Assembly (NCBI GenBank): GCA_964058805.1
Contig: CAXKVV010001206.1
Location: forward strand, 1 to 27,690
Direction of reading: 5' to 3'
Length of the DNA stretch: 27,690 nucleotides
From: Schoenoplectus triqueter
Lineage: Eukaryota; Streptophyta; Magnoliopsida; Poales; Cyperaceae
A model generated the notes under the pieces. The model saw nothing but the letters and a program-made list of their open reading frames with translations, was not told where the DNA came from and ran no database searches. Of this stretch, positions 10,337 through 20,320 are shown piece after piece. The first letter of the stretch is position 1; the number at the start of each line of letters is the position of its first letter. A program made the position numbers and the translations under genes.

Positions 10337-12415
10337 CTAATTTTTAATTTTAGGAACCCAAACAACATTTACGATGTTGTTTACTTTTCTAAGTTTGCAA
10401 TCAAGTGAGATATGACCAATATGACAATAATAACGGAAAAATATACATGTTTGAGACTTTTTACTACTTTTAACAAATGTATTTTGGTAGCTTTCTTTTA
10501 ATCCTTGAGCTTGAGTCTTGGGTTTTTCTTTAGAAATATTTTTATGTTTTTGATAAATAACTTGTTTATGCTCATATTTTTGAGCTTTGGTTTGAAAATT
10601 ATTTTGAATTTTAAACTCATAAAATCAACCATCGGGTCCTTTAAAATACAATTTGTTTGACCAACTAGGATTAAAAAAATATAGCATTGTTGCTTTGAAA
10701 TTTTTTCCTTTGTTAATCTTTTTATCAAATTGCTTATATTGAAATGTATAATTATATTTCTTATTGAAAGATTTAGCATTAGTAAATTTCACAATTTTTG
10801 TATTTGACACTTGACTTTGTTTCTCTTTTGATTTAGTACAATTTAAAGTCTTAGAAGATTTCTTATATCCAAGACCCGACTTGTTGCTAGGCCTTTGACC
10901 TATAACCTTGTCTAAATCCTTTGAAGTAATGCTTGTTGAAATACATGAGGATTTTAGTGCCATATTTTCAGTTTCTAAAGTTTGCACTTTCATTTTTAAT
11001 GTTGCTATTTCACCTAAGTGTATTTGACAATTCTTTTCCAGATTTTGCAATTTAAAGTCATAAGATTGAATCTTTAACTCAAACTCTGAAATTTTATTTT
11101 CAAATCTCTTAATTATTTCTTTTTGAGAAGATGAATCATGAACAAGACTCTCTAAACTAGATACAAAATATTCAATTACATCCTCATCATCAAAATTATT
11201 TGCATTTTCAACAAAAATTCATCATTCTCAACATAATCATCATCACTATCATCCCAAATGGATGTAGTGCAAGGTACTACTAGATTGTGAAATTGAAATT
11301 CTTGAGAAGTTTGTACCTTAGGTGCATATGAGTTCATCTTCATATTCTTAGATATTGTAATGTCGTATAGGATCTCTAATGTGCACAAGTCGGTGATGTT
11401 ATTTTTAGCTACAATCTTATCAACATCCACCACGGATGAGCTCTCCTCCACTTGCGCAATTAGGGCAAGATTAAGGGGATTTTTTTCATCTTTCTTTCTC
11501 TTAACATGATTGCTTGTGGCTAGCATAGCATCAATTCTTTCAAAGTTTTGCTTCTTCTTATTTGGAAAGACCAATGAACAATCATGTGTTGTGTGACATT
11601 CCTTATGACATGAGAAGCATATATATGTCATTTATTTCTCATCTCGCTCATCATTGTGCTCATTTTTAAGATTTAGCATTCTTTCAAACATCTTCGTAAT
11701 GACTTGATCATTCATAGAAGATGAGCTAGATGATGTCTTGCTCAAATAGTGGTGTGAGCTCTCCGTTTTGTCGTAGCTTCTCCTCAAAGTATAGAAGATG
11801 AGTGAATACTTCTTCATCTGTGAATTCACCAAAAGAGCCTTGCATTGCTTCTAAAGTATTTATCATGCTCTCTCATCTTGGTCTTCTCATCATTGTCATA
11901 AAAATCTTACCTACAATCTTATAGTTAGATAAGAATTCTCCAACTTCATCAAATTCATTAAGGATATGCATTAATCTTGAATACATATTCTCAATTGATT
12001 CTCTTTCTTGTATACAAAAATTTTCAAATTCGGACTCTAGACCCATTAGTTTTGTTCTTTTCATTTGAGTGTTGCCCTCAAATCTATTCAATAGGGTCTC
12101 CCACATTTCACTAGTAATTTCGGTAGTACCAAATAATATAGCAATATTTTCACTAACCGAATTTAAGATAACATTGACGGCATAATCATTTTGAGATTTC
12201 AGTTCTTTGACCTTTTGTGTCATTGTAAGGTTGATAGGATCATAATACGGTATATAACCATGTTGGACAATATCCCAAATGCCTAGAATGTTGAGGTAAT
12301 TCACCATACATTTCTTCCAAAAACTGAAAATTTTACAATTAAGACCTAGAATTGGGGGTTCTTTTACATGCATTAAAGAAGTCATCTTGGACAAAAAATA
12401 CCATAAATAAAGCAA
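10337..12415 (-). pseudogene. Decayed copia-type gag (UBN2 family) with zinc knuckles
   Basis: Read on the minus strand. The first open part (12415-11873, 180 codons) has the UBN2/copia gag signature: an FSFWKKCM opening, MWETLLNRFEGN, and a final IVGKIF. It is probably translated from a Met a few codons in. The next segment (11832-11632) is in another frame. Then comes a CX2CX4HX4C zinc knuckle, CFSCHKECHTTHDC (11578-11619), an acidic stretch with SDDD, and a coiled-coil-like part (11050-10625). A second knuckle near 10393-10430 reads RYYCHIGHISLDC: the first Cys is lost and the C-to-H spacing is one residue short. The usual VWVPK ending and a stop at 10337-10339 follow. Several frameshifts and stops mean it is not functional as it stands. 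The gag ends cleanly before the polypurine tract, supporting a gag-only element rather than a truncated gag-pol. Confidence 0.8.
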
Positions 12416-12428
12416 TTAAAACTGAGCT

Positions 12429-12443
12429 CCTACTCTGATACCA
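12429..12443 (-). other. Primer-binding site, initiator tRNA-Met type
   Basis: The minus strand reads TGGTATCAGAGTAGG three bases after the 5' LTR end (CTATCA AAG). TGGTATCAGAG is the standard plant copia site complementary to the 3' end of initiator tRNA-Met. It fixes the element's orientation and the inner boundary of the 5' LTR. Confidence 0.88.
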
Positions 12444-12446
12444 CTT

Positions 12447-12691
12447 TGATAGACTTTTGAAGCCCTACGATGGTGGTATTGAAAGGTCAAGAAGGTGCAA
12501 GAATGTAAAGAACCTAAGGTAGAAATGTATAAACCGATTTGGGGCTTAATGTTCAAGTGTAATGACAGCGGAATACGATTTAAATCAATTCAATTCTCAC
12601 AAGAATATAGCAATCAAAGAAATGTGAGAAAAAAAGTAAAGATAAAGCAAGAACACAAGATGTAATGGAGTTTAGCTTTAACAATGCATAC
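12447..12691 (-). repeat. 5' LTR of the gag-only element, inner part
   Basis: Matches 8828-9074 closely, from TGATAGAC to TTAACAATG plus the TSD. It is cut at 12691/12692 by the 6.67-kb insertion and continues at 19365. The uninterrupted copy reads AACAATGCCTACGTCTCC across this point. Confidence 0.85.
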
Positions 12692-12832
12692 TGTTTACTC
12701 TTGAAAAATCTCAAAGATTAAACAGCTGAATAATTAAGAATGAAGATCAATTGTCAATAATAAAACATAAGAAGAGGAAAGAAGAGAGCAAGGAAGAGAG
12801 GGACCACCAGCCAGAATAAGTCGCTGCTGAAT

Positions 12833-13262
12833 TCCGGAGCAACCTTATTTGTCCCACAATGAAATTCTGAGCACAAAATAAAGGGTATAAATACCCCACC
12901 ATCCTCTATCCACTCGGCATGAGTGATAGCCGAGAGGATCGAGAGAGAAGAGAGATCTCTCGGGTGTCACCATGAGATTATTTTTTTTCTAACAAGTGGG
13001 ACCAACCTGGCAGCCCCTTGCAAACAGCTCTAACAGCATAAACCTAGCTTATCCAATGAGTCTAATCAATCCGGAACAAGGGTTAAGCATTAATCCCACA
13101 AGGAAATCCTAAGTGTGAAGCAAGGATATAAATACCCTGCCATCTCTTGTTCATTCGAGGTGGATGACCCTCAGGAGAAAGAGATCTCTAGAAGGGTCAT
13201 CCATTTAAACTATTTTCACTGACATGTGGGCCCCACACCTCAGTGACAGACATCAAGATTAA
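12833..13262. repeat. Two diverged ~200-235 bp tandem units, each with TATAAATA and a hairpin
   Basis: Unit A starts at CCGGAGCAA and unit B at CCGGAACAA. Both continue with CCCACAA, then TATAAATACCC (12886-12896 and 13127-13137). Next comes a hairpin: 12923-12970 (GTGATAGCCGAGAG against CTCTCGGGTGTCAC) or 13162-13202 (GGATGACCCT against AGGGTCATCC). Both hairpins enclose GAGATCTCT. A CAAGTGGGACC or ACATGTGGGCCC stretch follows. The TATAAATA motif could be a promoter of the element on the + strand. Confidence 0.6.
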
Positions 13263-14038
13263 ACCCTAAGCAGCAAATTTCAGAGGAAACCCTAAGAAAT
13301 TGGAGCAGTGTAATTTCTATATAGCAAGGGCAGTGTCAATGCCAAGCCAGTATTTTGATACAGCCAATCACAAGAAATCTCAAATGTGACTTTGCTTCCA
13401 GGGCTGGCTAGGTGCCAAAACTGTGAGCAACCACCTGACCATGCCATGATTTGTGCCAATTGTTGACAAGTAATCAACTTTTGACTAAGTCACCCTCATG
13501 AACATGAATTGGAAGTTAGTTTCACAAGACTGATCAGATGCCAAAGCTGAGAGTAACCATCTGATCAAGTCTCGATTTGTATTAATTGTTGATAAGTAAT
13601 CAGCTTTTGATCAAATCAAACCCTAATAAGCATCAATACAAGTCTAAATTGGTGTTTAATTAGGGTGGTTTCTACAAAAAAAATTTATTTGATAGAGACA
13701 CTGAGCTATAATTGAAAATTGGGATTTATTCAAAGAGGAAAATAGGGTTTTCTTGACAAATGAATTTTTAATATAAGAAGGCAGGGGAAAAAGTGGAATT
13801 AAAAATTACAGAGGTGATCATCATGAATTTAGGGATTTTTGGTGAAAATTTCATGATTTTTGGATAAATGGAGCTATTAAAATAAATTCAGAAAAGATAA
13901 AACAGATTAAAGAAGAGAGATCAAGGGCTCAGATTCAATCAAGGATTCATTTGGGTGCAACTTGGGGACAGAGACTCATCTGAGTGCAAACTGAAGATCT
14001 CAAATATACACACACATAATCAGAGAAGAGAGAGAGAG

Positions 14039-14320
14039 TGCCACGTGTCAGCACCTTATTGGGCCACCTCGGCGTGTCAACACCTCATTAGTCCACCTCA
14101 GCCAGGTGGGTCCCACCACTATGCTGACCTGACAAGTGGGTTCCACCAACATGCCACGTGGCAGACCCTGACAGGTCCACCTCAGCACCAACATGCCACA
14201 TGGCAGCACTGCAGCAACACACCTCAGCACCCCCAGTGCCACATGATAGTTGGTCATTGGCGCCACATCACAGTGGACCAAGACACATGGCATTCACTGC
14301 CTTATGCCACCTCAGCATAC
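14039..14320. repeat. Degenerate short repeats rich in CCACGTG/CACCTCAGC
   Basis: GCCACGTGTCAGCACC, GCCACCTCGGCGTGTCAACACC, GCCACGTGGCAGACC, GCCACATGGCAGCAC and GCCACATGATAG recur every 20-60 bp, interleaved with CCACCTCAGC. CACGTG is the plant G-box core. The open reading frame across this block is a by-product of its composition and is not called a gene. Confidence 0.55.
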
Positions 14321-15598
14321 ATTAACACTAACACAAGTGATTAATGAAGAGATTAACTAAGTGGCCCTATCAGATTGTGCCATATCAGCTTACTTAACAC
14401 TAAGCAATAGACTAATCAGTTAATGACTAGATCTGTGAGCCTAGAGTCATAATACTTACATACAGGGCCCACATGTCAGAAATTTAAGCAGGCAATTCAT
14501 TCATTCATCCATACACCAAGTCTACATAATACTAAACAAAAGATTTAAATCGAAGAGGAGGAAGGTAATGTGTACCTGGCTCATGCGTGTTGTATCTCTG
14601 ACAGTGGGCCCTTTTGCTTTGTGGATTATGTGCTCCGCGTTCAGCCTCTCTGGAGGCTTCTCCTTCTCCCTTCCCTCTCTTTCTCCTTCTTCTCGACGAG
14701 GCTGAGGGTGCCATTAGAGGCGATCAAGCTCTCCAAAGCTTACAACTTCAATTCCTTTCAGTTAGAGCTAGCCTATACATGAGAGAATATGTGTGAATGA
14801 TCAAAATTGAAAAATAACAAGTGAATAGAGTGATTGAGAGAGATGAATACCTCGGGCGATCAATGAAGCACTTCAATTCTTGCTTTAAAATTCAAAATTG
14901 ATGATGCAAATCTCTTCTACTCACTTAGGCGACACTGTAGATAAAGAAAGGAGCAGCAATTATAAGATGAATTGAAGTAATTGAATCAAGGTAATGAAAT
15001 CGGGCAAATGAAGAAAATTTGAAACCTTGCACTCTTAACTCGAATTGGCAGTGCTTGTGGCTTTTATGAACTCACACGATGCTACTAGAGTGATGAAGGT
15101 TGGCAATTGAATGAGGGAAGTATGGTGTTGACCAAAGCTTGAGTTCGGATGAGTGAATTAGAACTTGAGAAGTGAGTTACAATGGCAGAGAAAGAATGAG
15201 TAATTTTGGTGCTATGAGGTGAGTATATATAGCACAAAAGAAGGTCTAGAAGCTTTTATTGATCGAAGAGAAATGAGAGGAAGGTCCAATTTGGTCAACA
15301 ATCAAAGATTGAACTTTGGATTCTTTAAAGGGGACCCATATTGTAACATAATGAATAACATAATTGGAGGACCATGTTCATAGGCCAAGCTAACTCAATT
15401 GGTGATGTTTAGATGGTGTATAGCTCTAATTCCTTTGGTGCACCACTCCAATCTCCTATATAACTCAATTAACAGCAAAAAAGAGAAGACACAATTGAGC
15501 AGGCAAGAGAGAGAGAGAGAAGAATATTTGAGAGATATACAATAGAAAAAGGCAATTGAAAGAAGGTGATTGATTGCAAGAAGAGAAAAGGGTTAAGA

Positions 15599-15635
15599 AA
15601 CCGATTGATCTCAGTTTTAACTTGAGAACTCGGTT
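15599..15635. repeat. GATTGATCTC hairpin, copy 1
   Basis: The outer stem is AACCGA/TCGGTT. An internal loop of TTGA opposite AC follows, then an inner stem TCTCA-GTT against AAC-T-TGAGA with a two-base loop. Related copies are at 15900-15934 and 16033-16067. Confidence 0.6.
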
Positions 15636-15899
15636 GTTATATCTCCAATTATTCATTAAAAGGTTAGTCCCGAGCTTAACTTTGATTGAATTTGAAGTTC
15701 CAGTGTTGAATTTTCAATGTAATTAGTATAATTGTATTTGAATCTTAGAGTAATAGTATAATCGCAATCGAATTTTCAATTTCTCTCTTTTAGTTTTGCA
15801 AATTCACAACTTCTTTCTTTTAATACTTGATCTGAATCTCATTTCTTGTTTTATTTCTTGATTGAATTTCAAGTGAAAATTAGTAATTGAGTTGGAGAA

Positions 15900-15934
15900 A
15901 TCGATTGATCTCGGTTAAAACCTAAAAACTCGAT
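15900..15934. repeat. GATTGATCTC hairpin, copy 2 (degenerate)
   Basis: The outer stem is ATCGA/TCGAT, with the same TTGA bulge. The tip is kept (GGTT against AACC) but the middle of the inner stem is weakened (AACCTAAAAACT in place of AACTTGAGAACT). Confidence 0.5.
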
Positions 15935-16032
15935 ACCAGTAAAAGTCTTTGCTTTGATTCCTTGTTTAAACATTGAATTCATCTCAGTGTGTGTTTGCAT
16001 CATATATATTCAAGGTTATAGTATCATCCAGA

Positions 16033-16067
16033 GTCGATTGATCTCAGTTTCAACTTGAGAACTCGAC
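16033..16067. repeat. GATTGATCTC hairpin, copy 3
   Basis: The outer stem is GTCGA/TCGAC, followed by the same TTGA/AC internal loop and inner stem TCTCA-GTT against AAC-T-TGAGA as copy 1. The outer pairs differ from both other copies yet remain complementary. Confidence 0.6.
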
Positions 16068-17139
16068 GGAATTAGAAGTTTTCAGTGTGTTATCGCGTCG
16101 TATCAACTAAATTGAGCTTCAAATCAGGATTAGAAAGAAATTACACATGTAATCAAGCATACTCCGTTTGCAATTGTGTCATGGAACTTGTCAAGTGAAT
16201 AATTCGTGTTACAAATAAGTTAATAACAAGAATTTAGAGTAAATTGTCTAATGTGCACTTTAGACAGAGAAGTTGTAAGTCAATTTGAGTGATCTTAATC
16301 ATGTTAGAACACATTAGCATACATGCACAACATGGATTGAATGTTCAATTGCTAAAAATAATGACTAATTGTATTGAATTTATGAGATTTGGAATTCGGT
16401 ACCAAACTGTACCAATTTGTTCTATTCGACACTAATGCACAGCAGGATTCACCATATGAATATTCAATCGGACAACATAGAAAGATTTCCCATAGTGAGG
16501 CGATGCTAAGGCAGTTGTCCGATCGGAAAAGGGTGGTCCTAGTCGCCGACGACACCACTAGCGCGAATCTTAGAGACGTCGTTGACTGGAGAGTTAGAAG
16601 ATCATAGCAACATGAATATTAACGCGCGCGTGTGAATCTTGAAGGGATCAGACGTTTAAAACAAAGCGTTGTTTTAATTAAAGATACAAGAATGAATCTG
16701 GGACTCTCATCTAATATATCTCAATCTCAAAACATATCCAGCGGCCCAAATAAGGATATAGTTAAATGAAAGATATGTGTTAATCTCGGTGCAGATCCAA
16801 AGGCCCAGATTAAGCCCAATAATCAATTAATAACAGAATATTAAAAGTATAGAGTAAATAAATCATTTGAAAATGTTTCTAAACTCCAAATTAACTCAAA
16901 TTTATTTCTAAAAATTCTTTATTTTTTATAGTATTTTTCTGTATAAAAATATTCCAATTTTAAAAATAATATTATATAAAGATAATTTAAAAGCAAAAAA
17001 TATTATATGCATTTGTATATTTGACTTAACTTTGACTTGTAATTTTTAGATGTTATAAAAATTCCAAAAAAATTCAAATAAAATCTGAAAAGATAATTAG
17101 ATATATTTTACTGATTTTCAAGTGATTTTTCATAAAATG

Positions 17140-18210
17140 ATAATAATAATAATATCCAATAGGAAATAATAGGATAAATTCTATTCTTTAGTTATTATAA
17201 TGAGAGAATAAATAACAAAATAATTTGTTAATAATAATTAAATATTTTTTTATAGGAATAAAATAAACAATAATAATAAATAATAAATATATCTTCTTTT
17301 ATTTTATAATCCAAAATAAAGCAAATTATATTCTTTTGGTTATTATATAAAAATCTAAAAATCAAATAAAAATATAATAATAAATAATAAATATATCTTC
17401 TTTTATTTTATAATCCAAAATAAAGCAAATTATATTCTTTTGGTTATTATATAAAAATCTAAAACTCAAATAAAAATATAATAATAATATAATAAATATT
17501 ATTATTTTCAGTTTAAAAATACTAATAAAAATATAATAATAATTAAATCATTCCTAATATTTTTGTGAATAAAATTCAATAAAAAATAACGATTGTAATT
17601 AAGAATATAATAAATTTCATTCTTTTAGCTATTATAAAAATTCTAAAATTCAAATGATAAAAATAATAATGATGAAATAAAATCCTATTATAAAATTCCT
17701 AAAATCCAAATAAAAATATAAAATTCATTCTCTATTATTTTTCTACAAGTAATAAAAAAAATAAAAATCTTACTTTAAAAGGGTAAGAATTCAAATAAAA
17801 TTAATCTTTTATTATCTTTACAAATAATAAATAAAATAAAAGTAATAAAAATAAAATCCTAAAATCCAAATAAGATCATAAATAGAATAAAAAAAACAAT
17901 AATAGTCTTGTAAATAATTTTATACAAAAATAAATAGAATTTAAAAATAATAAAAAATAAAATTCTATTACTCTGACTATTATAAAAATCCTAAAAGTTC
18001 AAATAAAATCATAAATAATAACCAACTTATTTCCTATTATTTTTGTAAGTAACTTTCTACACAAATAAATAGAATTTAAAAATAATAAAGATAAAATCCC
18101 ATTACTTTAGCTATTATAAAATCTCAAAAATCTAAATAAAAATTCTGAATAATAGCTAACTCATTTTCTATTACTTTTGTAAATAATAAAGATAAATTCA
18201 CCTTTATAAT
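17140..18210. repeat. AT-rich degenerate repeat array
   Basis: A unit of the type TCTATTAYTTTAGCTATTATAAAAATCCTAAAATCCAAATAAAA recurs at uneven intervals (around 17320, 17424, 17620, 17680, 17850, 17960, 18100). Between copies are runs of AATAAATAGAATTTAAAAATAATAAA. It contains no open reading frame. One segment is an almost exact recent duplication (17271-17478). Confidence 0.55.
17271..17478. repeat. Near-identical 104-bp tandem duplication
   Basis: Units 17271-17374 and 17375-17478 differ at one base that I can find (A at 17361, C at 17465). This is much closer than the other units of the surrounding array, so it is a recent local duplication. Confidence 0.85.
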
Positions 18211-18470
18211 AGAGATAATAATGAAAGGTATTATCTTAATAATAAAAAAATCAATAAAAATGTAATAATCTTTTTACATTTTAGAGGTGATTAAATATGC
18301 TCGCACAAGGGGTGTAGAGTAGTGATTTCGCACAAGTAATGCAACATTCAGGGTAGTCAGTTGAGACAAGAACATCTTGACGTACGTCAGAGAATGACTA
18401 AGACTATGACAACAACACAAGAGGGGAGAGCATCGCGGTGTCCGAGGAGGAGATATCATGATGACCCTGT

Positions 18471-19009
18471 GTCATGAACAAGTAATTCATGACCAAATAG
18501 GCTAGTAAGACTAAACTAATCCGTCGATGAGTTTGTCTTCTAGTCTGGAGGATCGAATCGTTCTATAGTTGATTCATCCTCCAACAGTGGAATGAACCGT
18601 TTAGTAGTAGGTTCTTTCACTGACACACGCCTCAACGTCAAACTGGCTTAGTGCTTCAGATTTGACCTTGTGTGCAGTTGTGTTCCTAGGTTTATGGGTC
18701 CGCTTAGTGCCTAGAATCTATGATCTAGAAGATCAGAGAGAAGTACCAAGTGGGCCAAATCCGCCCTTCTCCTGATTCACCAACCTCAAGATTAACCGGC
18801 TTAGTGCTTCGAGTTGTATTTTGTGTGATTGGTTGTTGACTAGTTAAGATTGAACCGTTCAGTAGTAGGTTTATCTTCTAGATCAACTGAGGTCAAGTCG
18901 TTCAGTAGTAGACTCACCTCGAACCCCTCTGAAGAGATTAATCTGATCAGTAGTAAGGTTATCTCTCGAGGCGGTAAAGACTGAACTAATCAGTAGTAGG
19001 TTCGTCTTT
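18471..19009 (+). repeat. Array of about twelve hairpins with a conserved 11-nt loop
   Basis: Hairpins, in order: 18471-18493, 18507-18539, 18547-18582, 18585-18622, 18633-18670, 18686-18728, 18732-18776, 18787-18823, 18846-18877, 18889-18920, 18933-18966 and 18976-19009. Stems are 8-13 bp and differ in sequence, e.g. GGAGGAT(C)GAATC/GATTCATCCTCC, AAGAT(T)GAACC/GGTTTATCTT and AAAGAC(T)GAACT/GGTTCGTCTTT. In seven, one unpaired base (in brackets) sits on the 5' arm exactly 5 bp below the loop. Loops are 11 nt in most, either G(T/A)TCAGTAGTA-like or GCTTAGTGCTT-like. Most non-Watson-Crick positions are G-T in the + sense, which suggests + strand RNA. Function is unknown. A nucleic-acid structure kept through sequence change is inferred, not shown. 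Confidence 0.75.
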
Positions 19010-19364
19010 CACTGGATTAACCTTCTGGTGAATCTAGGGTGCTCTAATGATTCTCGATCATAAGGGTACACGACCACTTGACCATCATTTAACTATATTA
19101 TTTGCTTCTCCCTTTTAAAGATCCAGAGGTGCCTCGAGGTTAATAGCCCAGGGTAATTAACGGTGGGGGCTTGCGCCCACCGGAATCTATAAGAACTCAC
19201 AATCACTAAAAACCCCCTAAATGTGCATTCAAATTTGTCTAAACGGTAGAATCAGCTGGCATTAAACAGATGCACACTTGGGAGGGATCTCTGTGTCATT
19301 CTTCCACATCCCATCGCCAACAACCCGTTGAGGCGATGCGGAGCGCGCGAAAAAGGGTCGCACA

Positions 19365-20320
19365 CCTACGTCTCCGGGACCCTCAACCTCTGACAATTTA
19401 GGTTGAGCCGATATATTTAAAAAGGGTTTTTATACTTGTAGAACTTGGTCCCTTACAAAAATGGGCTGCCAAGCCTAGCGGTAACAAGAGTGACAACACA
19501 TTCAAAAAGGGTGAGTGACAACATACTCAAAAGGCGAGTGACAACACACTCAAGAAAGGTGAGTGACAACATACTCAAGAAAATGTGAGCACTATAGCTC
19601 AAAAGAATGTTTTCAAGAAGATCACAAAGGATTAAGTTGGGAGAATAGAGAGAAGCAAGATTGCGCTTAAATAAAGATTTGGCTAATTGAGTGTATCAAT
19701 CTTTTGATTATCTCTCTCACTTTGTATATGGTTAGTAAGCTCTCTAGAGTAATGATTTAGCTAGATTGGTTAAATTCCAACTCATCAGATAATTTTTAGT
19801 GAGAGAGGTGATCCTTTTAAAATAGATTTTCTGAAGAAACTATTTTTTGGCATGAACCGTTATAACGGTTTACGAATCGTTATAACGGTTTAGAAAAAGT
19901 AGCTGTTGGATCAACTGAGCTGAAACGTTATAATGATTTATCAAATCGTTATACATTTCCCAAATCGTTGTAACGATTACTGAATCGTTACATAACGATA
20001 CACTCTGGTTTCTTTTAGAATATTTTTGCTTTAGAATATTTTTGAGTATTGAGATGAACCGTTATAATAATTCCCTGGGCAGATGCAATTTTCTTGTTGT
20101 TTAAGCTCAATTTATCTTGATCAATTTCACCCAGTTTGAATCTAACTAAACCTAAGTATAATGCAGTCTTGATTAAGCTCTTATATCCTGACACTAGTCT
20201 TGGTTTTTGTGCACTAGTTCATTTGCATGTTAATCCCTGCACAAAACTCAAACAAGGCAAATTGTAAAATTCAAGATTGTTTTGCAAATCGACAAATCAC
20301 AGAAGATGTTAAGTGTAACA
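19365..20320 (-). repeat. 5' LTR of the gag-only element, outer part
   Basis: This continues the LTR after the 6.67-kb insertion and matches 9070-10044 closely, including the GTGAGTGACAACACACTC tandem units (19490-19590) and the CGTTATAACG cluster (19855-20075). In element sense it starts TGTTACACTT, the canonical TG. Relative to the other LTR it lacks roughly one palindrome unit near 20065. Confidence 0.85.

Larger units (their letters stand above)
12692..19364. mobile_element. Unclassified 6.67-kb non-coding TG...CA element (giant solo LTR or non-autonomous retroelement)
   Basis: The boundaries come from the intact sister LTR. The insert begins TGTTTACTCTTG and ends GGGTCGCACA, and is flanked by CATAC (12687-12691) and CCTAC (19365-19369), a 5-bp TSD with one mismatch. 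TG...CA plus 5 bp is an LTR-integrase signature. I find no internal LTR pair, primer site, polypurine tract or coding domain, so a very long solo LTR is the simplest reading. The right end (minus strand TGTGCGACCC...CGCGCGCTCCGCATCGCC) recalls Tat/Ogre-type LTRs, but this is from memory and weak. The interior holds three families of hairpins, a CCACGTG-rich block and a 1-kb AT-rich array, each listed separately. Small reading frames inside it look spurious. Confidence 0.65.
8828..20320 (-). mobile_element. Copia-type gag-only LTR retrotransposon (TR-GAG), interrupted by an insertion
   Basis: The element runs from TGATAG (8828) to TGTAACA (20320) with an exact TSD ACAAG at 8823-8827 and 20321-20325. 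It is on the minus strand. In element order: a 5' LTR (20320 down to 12447, split by a 6.67-kb insertion), a tRNA-Met primer site (12443-12429), one gag (12415-10337), a polypurine tract (about 10058-10045) and a 3' LTR (10044-8828). The internal region is 2.4 kb. There is no protease, integrase, reverse transcriptase or RNase H, and no space for them. This is the layout described for plant TR-GAG elements, which depend on an autonomous copia relative. Without the insertion it would be about 4.8 kb. Confidence 0.85.

Noticed and set aside
13955..14344. 129-codon ORF in the 6.67-kb element
   Set aside because: It arises from the CCACGTG/CACCTCAGC repeats; the product is a His/Thr-rich low-complexity string with no domain.
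18787..18877. tRNA D-arm (box A) resemblance of the GGCTTAGTG and TTCAGTAGTAGG loops
   Set aside because: There is no acceptor stem, anticodon arm or box B at tRNA spacing. The similarity is short and could be chance.
18471..19009. Iron-responsive-element-like or CRISPR-like reading of the hairpin array
   Set aside because: The bulge 5 bp below the loop recalls an iron-responsive element, but the loop is 11 nt, not the six-base CAGUGN loop. A CRISPR array would have identical repeats and unique spacers and is not expected in plant nuclear DNA; here the stems themselves vary.
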